35,850 bases of DNA from positions 146,935 through 182,784 of the forward strand of contig NMRA01000453.1 of the NCBI GenBank assembly GCA_002633005.1. Direction: 5' to 3'. The DNA comes from Phoronis australis (taxonomy: Eukaryota; Phoronida; Phoronidae). The notes under the pieces were generated by a model. The model searched no databases, was not told the DNA's origin, and was given only the letters and a program-made list of their open reading frames with translations. The stretch's first letter is position 1, and every line of letters starts with the position of its first letter. Of the stretch, positions 31,170 to 35,850 are shown piece by piece. The translations under genes and the position numbers were made by a program.

Positions 31170-31425
31170 TTTACTTTCGTGACCAACGAACTCCAGCCAC
31201 AGGCAATGCGTACATGTGCCATTGTCGAATTCGTAATGGGCTGGCCAACCTCAATAAACTGTCTGAAGCGTTTTCTTGAATCGTGTGATTGTTTTGATGT
31301 TCTTGTTGGTAACACGGAAATAGATTTCTATCACGGTAGGGTTATTACATAAGAGTGCAAATCGGTGTAATTTGATTTTAGTTTTTTAGCCAGCTAAACA
31401 GGACGAAATGCAACTTTAAGGATTC
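31170..31425 (+). repeat. Dispersed repeat family, copy B
   Basis: Carries CAGGCAATGCGTACATG, CGAATTC, TGGCCAACC, GCGTTTTCTTGAATCG, GATGTTCTTGTTGGTAAC and CCAGCTAAACAGG in the order seen in copies A and C. It is the most complete of the three. Confidence 0.65.
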
Positions 31426-33876
31426 AGCTGCTTTTTTACGCTGGCGTTTCTAGATTTCGAACTCGATGGAATTCATTGCCTTGATGCCCTCGGCTTCCAC
31501 TCCGGCTGAAATCTGTACTTTGTCCTGGAATGTCGTTTTTAACATTACACGTGAGTGGAACAATCAGTTAAGTGAGCTAAGTCAGTCTCCAAACTCAAGG
31601 CTTCTATGTGGAAAAGCTCTTAAATTCCAATACGCAACAGGGGAGATGTCCCGGACCGTTGCCTGTTACGCGGCGGCGCGTGACACGTTGGGTGGGATTC
31701 CGGTTATGACGTCATTGGGTGAAACGAAATAATATTTCACAAGGCTTTTGTAGACGCAGAGCTCAACTTGGGAGTTAAGGCGAATCCCAGTGTTTGTTAC
31801 CTATTACTCACAGATGGCTTAGCATTTAGACTACGCCCTAAGTTCACATTCATGTCCGCGAATGAAAGGTATACTCTACACGTGAATTGCGGTATTATAT
31901 ATGAATGCAGTCGGAAACTCAACCAAACAAAGCATCTAATTCGCAGAAGATGATAAATCTAGGATAGGCAATCATTAGAAGACTCACGTGTTACATTAAT
32001 TCAAGAAATATGCGACAACGGGCTAAACTCGTTTGGTGGGCTGGGCAAAACAGCTGTTAAGGATAATGAATTAAGAGGGTAGAAGCTAATCGATCTGATC
32101 GTTTTTCTATGCTCTTCTCTGAAATGTGTAAATTTTCATAATACCGCGAGCTAGACATGACTCAAAACTCGAGTCATTAATATTGATGTTCTTTATTTTT
32201 CAAAAAAAACCCGTTATTTAATCTTCTATCCAAACGTTGTCACTGTTCTCAAAAACCATCAACGGTATAGTTCAAGCCACCAATAAACTGTTACAAGAAC
32301 ACTGTCATTAGAGATTGTTGTTTCTGTACTCTGTTTTTGAGCTTTGGCAGATTCGCAATATTCACTCATAATTTCACTGTTCTAAAAAATAAAGATATCA
32401 TTAACTTAACTGAAAACTTGATATGTATTTTAAGCTCATTTGTATTAGATTTCAAATTATGTGATTTGGTAAAAAAATTATCAACGGATGGATGAGACTA
32501 ACTCAAGCGCATTGCCACCACCGCGAACTTATGAACTGAAACAAAGACGTTTGAAGTATCGCCGTCATGACGTGCTACTTTCAGTCATATTTCACTGAAG
32601 ATCTGTGCACGCAGTGCTCCAGTTTTACGGTACATAAGATACCAGAGAGCACGTTCTACAGAAGAGATGTTTTGTACAGCTACAGCGCAATTCCGTCTTA
32701 ATTTTTCATTGTATCCCTGAGCCAAAACCAATAGGCCAATTGTTTATCCCATGAATTTCTATGTGTTGTGGTGTGATAATTGACCGATTTGTGGTTAAAG
32801 TTGAGGGTCTATCTTGGGTTCAAGTTCTTTGGAGTCAACTACCATTCATGTAGTCGCTGCTCTCAAAGAAGGCGTCAAAATGTAAACGAAGAAGCATAGA
32901 CAAAAACAATGCAAAACATAATAACCAAAAATCCAAAATTCAGTGCTGACACGATCTTCAAGCAATATTCATCACGGAAACAATCAGTGTCCGATCAATA
33001 GGGATTTGATGTGCAGTCTGGAAAAGTTTGACGGAAAACGAATGTTTTAAAGAATACTTTGTAATTGCTACGAGACTAGTCGGAAACCCTGACTTACTAA
33101 GCTATTAAAACTAAACCGAGTATTAAGCCTACAGAAATAAAAGGAAGTGGATCAATTTCAAAATTAATAGTGCTGGTCTGCTCAATCTTTATACATGTGC
33201 AATGTATGCGAGCACTTAAGCCAAACTGTGTCGATATTACGCAGAATGGATGAGTACTCTCAGTAAATACTTTAGCTGGCATAATGGCTCATGCGCCAAA
33301 GCTTTGTTTTGCCTTTCGCCAGCAGTTTTACAAATACAAGCCATTAAGTCCGGAGTTTAGCGAAAAGCTTCATATTAGAGGTGTATGCCTAAATATGCGC
33401 ACAAAAGGTTAAAAAGGCATGTAATGCCTAAATAGAGTAAACGAGCTCAGGTAACAAAAAGTTCAGAACGCAACATAACCTCAGTGCAATAATTTAGGAA
33501 AGTGATTAGTTTGCTGTGAATGCCTTTTTTGATAGCAAGAACACAAAATTCAGAAAGGCTTACACGGAAGTAACAAGACGACCACAATAACTCAGGTTTG
33601 CAATGTCACTCGGTTGTGTTGACTATACACAATTATCAACATTCACGGGGGTCAATATGTTACTTTTCATATTCCAAAAATGTGATAACAAAGGCGGCTG
33701 TTTTATTATACGATTACAACCCAAAGTAATTCATGGAAGGAAGTTACGTTTGGGTAGGGACCAACAAATTCGTTTACTGGTCTCAGATTTTGGATTTCAA
33801 TCGTATGTCACTTATTGCGGCGGTAAGGTACTAGTTTTCAACCCTGAATCCTAAGGAGAGATTTTAACAAAACTTC

Positions 33877-34284
33877 CAGGGCCCGGTCTCTAATCTTTGT
33901 ACTCGAAACGAACTGGAAATTATTTTTGGCAATTTCTCTGCTCCTTTTGTGCGAACTCAAGATAAGTGGTTATCAGATTGTGCTCGAATAATTATAGTTC
34001 ATGCATATGAGTTTCTAGTCCAAGTTTGCACTTAAAAACCCTTATATGCGTACTACAAACTCGAGTAAAAACTCGAAACTTCGAGTTTAAACTCAAACTT
34101 TTAGCTTTAATGTTGGTTTTGTCAACTGCAAAATATGACTAATCAATCATCCACGTAAGTCATTATGTATTCGAGCATTGAGTAATGGACACTTATCTTG
34201 AGTTCGCACAAAAGTAGATTAAAAAAATGCCAAACTTTATTTCGAGTTCCCTTTCGAGTAAAAAGATTCGAGACTGGGCCCAGG
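33877..34284. mobile_element. Foldback element, about 120-bp inverted arms
   Basis: The left arm (33877 to about 33999) starts CCAGGGCCCGGTCTCTAATC. The right arm (about 34165-34284) reverse-complemented starts CCTGGGCCCAGTCTCGAATC. Both share ACTCGAAA and CTTATCTTGAGTTCGCACAA. The loop contains a perfect 9-bp hairpin, AAACTCGAA-AC-TTCGAGTTT (34069-34088, with a 2-base loop). There is no coding capacity. Confidence 0.75.
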
Positions 34285-35625
34285 AGATGCTCGGAATGGA
34301 CAAAGATTATTTTAAAATTAAAATGGCTTACATTTAATGTGATAGTATTCAAAAAGATATTTTTTTTCAAAGCCACAGAAGAGCGCAACGCAGTAAACAA
34401 TGAACAAAATTAATTTGGTTGGCAGCGAAGCGATCATCCCTCCGCCAAACAAGCCCCAGAAGCAAGCAATGAACTTCACCGGGGCCACAATATTTCTTGC
34501 ACTATTATTTTAAGGCCTTCTGTAGGATATCCATACACCTTCAGTGCTATGCAAGAGACTGAGTTTACTATACCATCCTCTAACAATCCTTTACACGTGT
34601 ATTTTAACTGTTCTTCGTTGTTTCACTATCGCTGACTAGTTTGTTTTGGCTGGATTGCCAATTTGGAAATGTCAAATTCTCGCTTGAAAATCAGTGACCA
34701 TCTAATAATTTAGCTGGTTACGCAGAAGCACAGTAGTGACATTTGGTGACAGATAGAGAAAAATAGTTCGACAGGAACACTTAGATTTCTTTCCAAAAAA
34801 GGCTCAGTTAAATGGTCTATGGGCATGGACTCAAATCAACTACGAAACTGCTGCATTTTAGGAATAGTTCAATAAAGAAGTCAGTGCAATGGAAATTTGC
34901 ACCAATCTTGACCAGAAATGACCACAAGTAAGAGTGTAGTAAGTATAAAACATAAATATATTTTACAAAAAACACCGTCTTACAATGATTTATTTACAAT
35001 GTACAACTGCAATGGCACCATGCATTATGAAAAAATAATTTAAGCTGGAGTATATACATTTCACTGAAAGCAGTTACTTCTTATAACTGCAAGTTTCACT
35101 AAATACAGGCTTAAAATCATTATGGTTGAATATTCAATGAAACGCACATTAAGGAGAATTACTGATAATGAATGTTTCCAGACCCTGACATTGATAACAA
35201 GATAAAGTGAGATCCTATGCCTGGGATCGGTATGATGAAACCTGAAGAAAACCAATGGAATTGTGTCTATAAATGATTCTTACAATTGTAAAACAATGCT
35301 ATCTTCAATCTTACTCAGCACGTGATAGTAATGAGAGTTTCCTGGAACCTAAACCTGAGAAGGCTAACCTAACACAGGAACGAGGTGAGCAAAAGCTCAT
35401 AATCAGGATCCCTGTTTTACATTTATCACAGAGAAAAAGAAAGCCTTTGGTTACAAAATGGGCAACTGATTTTCATTCAGAAACTTGAGACTGACTGCAA
35501 CCTTTGTTACATTCTGTACCACTACAAAATAGTTGGAAAATCAGCATTTCAAAGCACCCCACATGAAACAAATGAGCTTGCCTCTCTAAAAGAAAAGGGA
35601 AATTATTTTGAACGAAAAGTGAATC

Positions 35626-35850
35626 ACAAGAGCAACGCAGAGCGTTGAAATGCACCCACAATTGCACCGCATACGGTATCCTTCTAGGGTTGTTTATTGG
35701 TACCATAAAGTGGCCAGTAGAGGGCATATATGTAGAATGTTGTACTTTGCAAAATGGAAAGGCATGGTCATTGTCTCCTCAATAGGCTAGGGGCAAAATG
35801 TGAGTGATCTTCATAATACAAGCACATCCTATGCATCAGTTGCTTAAAGC
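35626..35850 (-). repeat. Dispersed repeat, right arm of the inverted pair, cut by window end
   Basis: Reverse complement of 4691-4915 with about five differences. A minus-strand open frame crosses this copy, but most of it extends into unrelated flank, so it is not taken as a gene. Confidence 0.9.

Larger units (their letters stand above)
28603..35850. other. Intergenic region without a recognised gene
   Basis: No protein family or splice-consistent exon set is recognised in 7.2 kb. Structured DNA consists of dispersed repeat copy B (31170-31425), a foldback element (33877-34284) and the right arm of the long inverted repeat (35626-35850). Frames at 31466-31732 (88 codons) and 33603-33854 (83 codons) have no recognisable features. 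Stretches 28700-31100, 31740-33860 and 34300-35600 otherwise show nothing. Confidence 0.45.

Noticed and set aside
31466-31732. 88-codon frame starting MEFIALMPSAS
   Set aside because: No motif, signal peptide or homologue recognised; could be an exon but nothing supports it.
33603-33854. 83-codon frame with mixed hydrophobic content
   Set aside because: No domain features; lies beside a foldback element.
35473-35727. 84-codon minus-strand frame
   Set aside because: It begins inside the dispersed repeat shared with 4691-4915, but that other copy soon diverges; not conserved as protein beyond the shared repeat DNA.

Overview
The window looks like a 35.8 kb piece of an animal nuclear genome, probably an invertebrate. 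Genes are sparse and split by GT-AG introns, the base composition is AT-rich, and intergenic and intronic DNA is crowded with small inverted-repeat elements, tandem arrays and dispersed repeats. Two assembly gaps (one N at 16154; 75 Ns at 24783-24857) are both flanked by direct duplications. I cannot name the species. The repeat style and the gene set (Shab-like potassium channel, CK1-alpha-like kinase, NTR/TIMP-like secreted protein) suit a mollusc-like or invertebrate-deuterostome genome.

Layout. (1) 1939-8793 (+): a complete five-exon D-2-hydroxyacid dehydrogenase of the glyoxylate/hydroxypyruvate reductase type, 338 aa, with every splice phase consistent. Intron 2 holds a regular 453-bp tandem array made of three ~150-bp monomers, then one arm of a 30-kb-spaced inverted repeat. 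Intron 3 holds a 295-bp inverted-repeat element with a 5-bp target duplication. (2) 8794-14107: no convincing gene; local duplications and a 913-bp segment bounded by ~75-bp inverted repeats. (3) 14108-18959 (+): a two-exon voltage-gated potassium channel subunit, 423 aa, closest in style to Shab/Kv2. Its S4 is charge-depleted and the second proline of the S6 P-x-P motif is lost, as in electrically silent Kv subunits. Its 3.6-kb intron is packed with hairpin-bearing duplications and ~430-bp tandem repeats. Its last codons and stop lie inside a 148-bp foldback element. (4) 18960-20618: foldback element and a likely Penelope-like retroelement relic. (5) 20619-21599 (+): an intact, intronless casein kinase 1 alpha-like gene, probably a retrogene. 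(6) 21600-26634: no gene; several inverted-repeat elements, the N gap and a tRNA-derived SINE relic. (7) 26998-28570 (-): a secreted NTR/TIMP-like protein with one coding exon, an 813-bp 5' UTR intron, and a TATA promoter with a well-spaced initiator. (8) 28603-35850: no convincing gene; a 408-bp foldback element and the second arm of the long-range inverted repeat at the right edge.

The four genes do not form an operon or an obvious pathway. They are unrelated functions sharing a repeat-rich stretch. The points that most deserve a second look are the silent-type Kv subunit with a transposon-encoded C-terminus, the higher-order tandem array, and the intronic ~430-bp array whose units carry perfect AGGTCA direct repeats.
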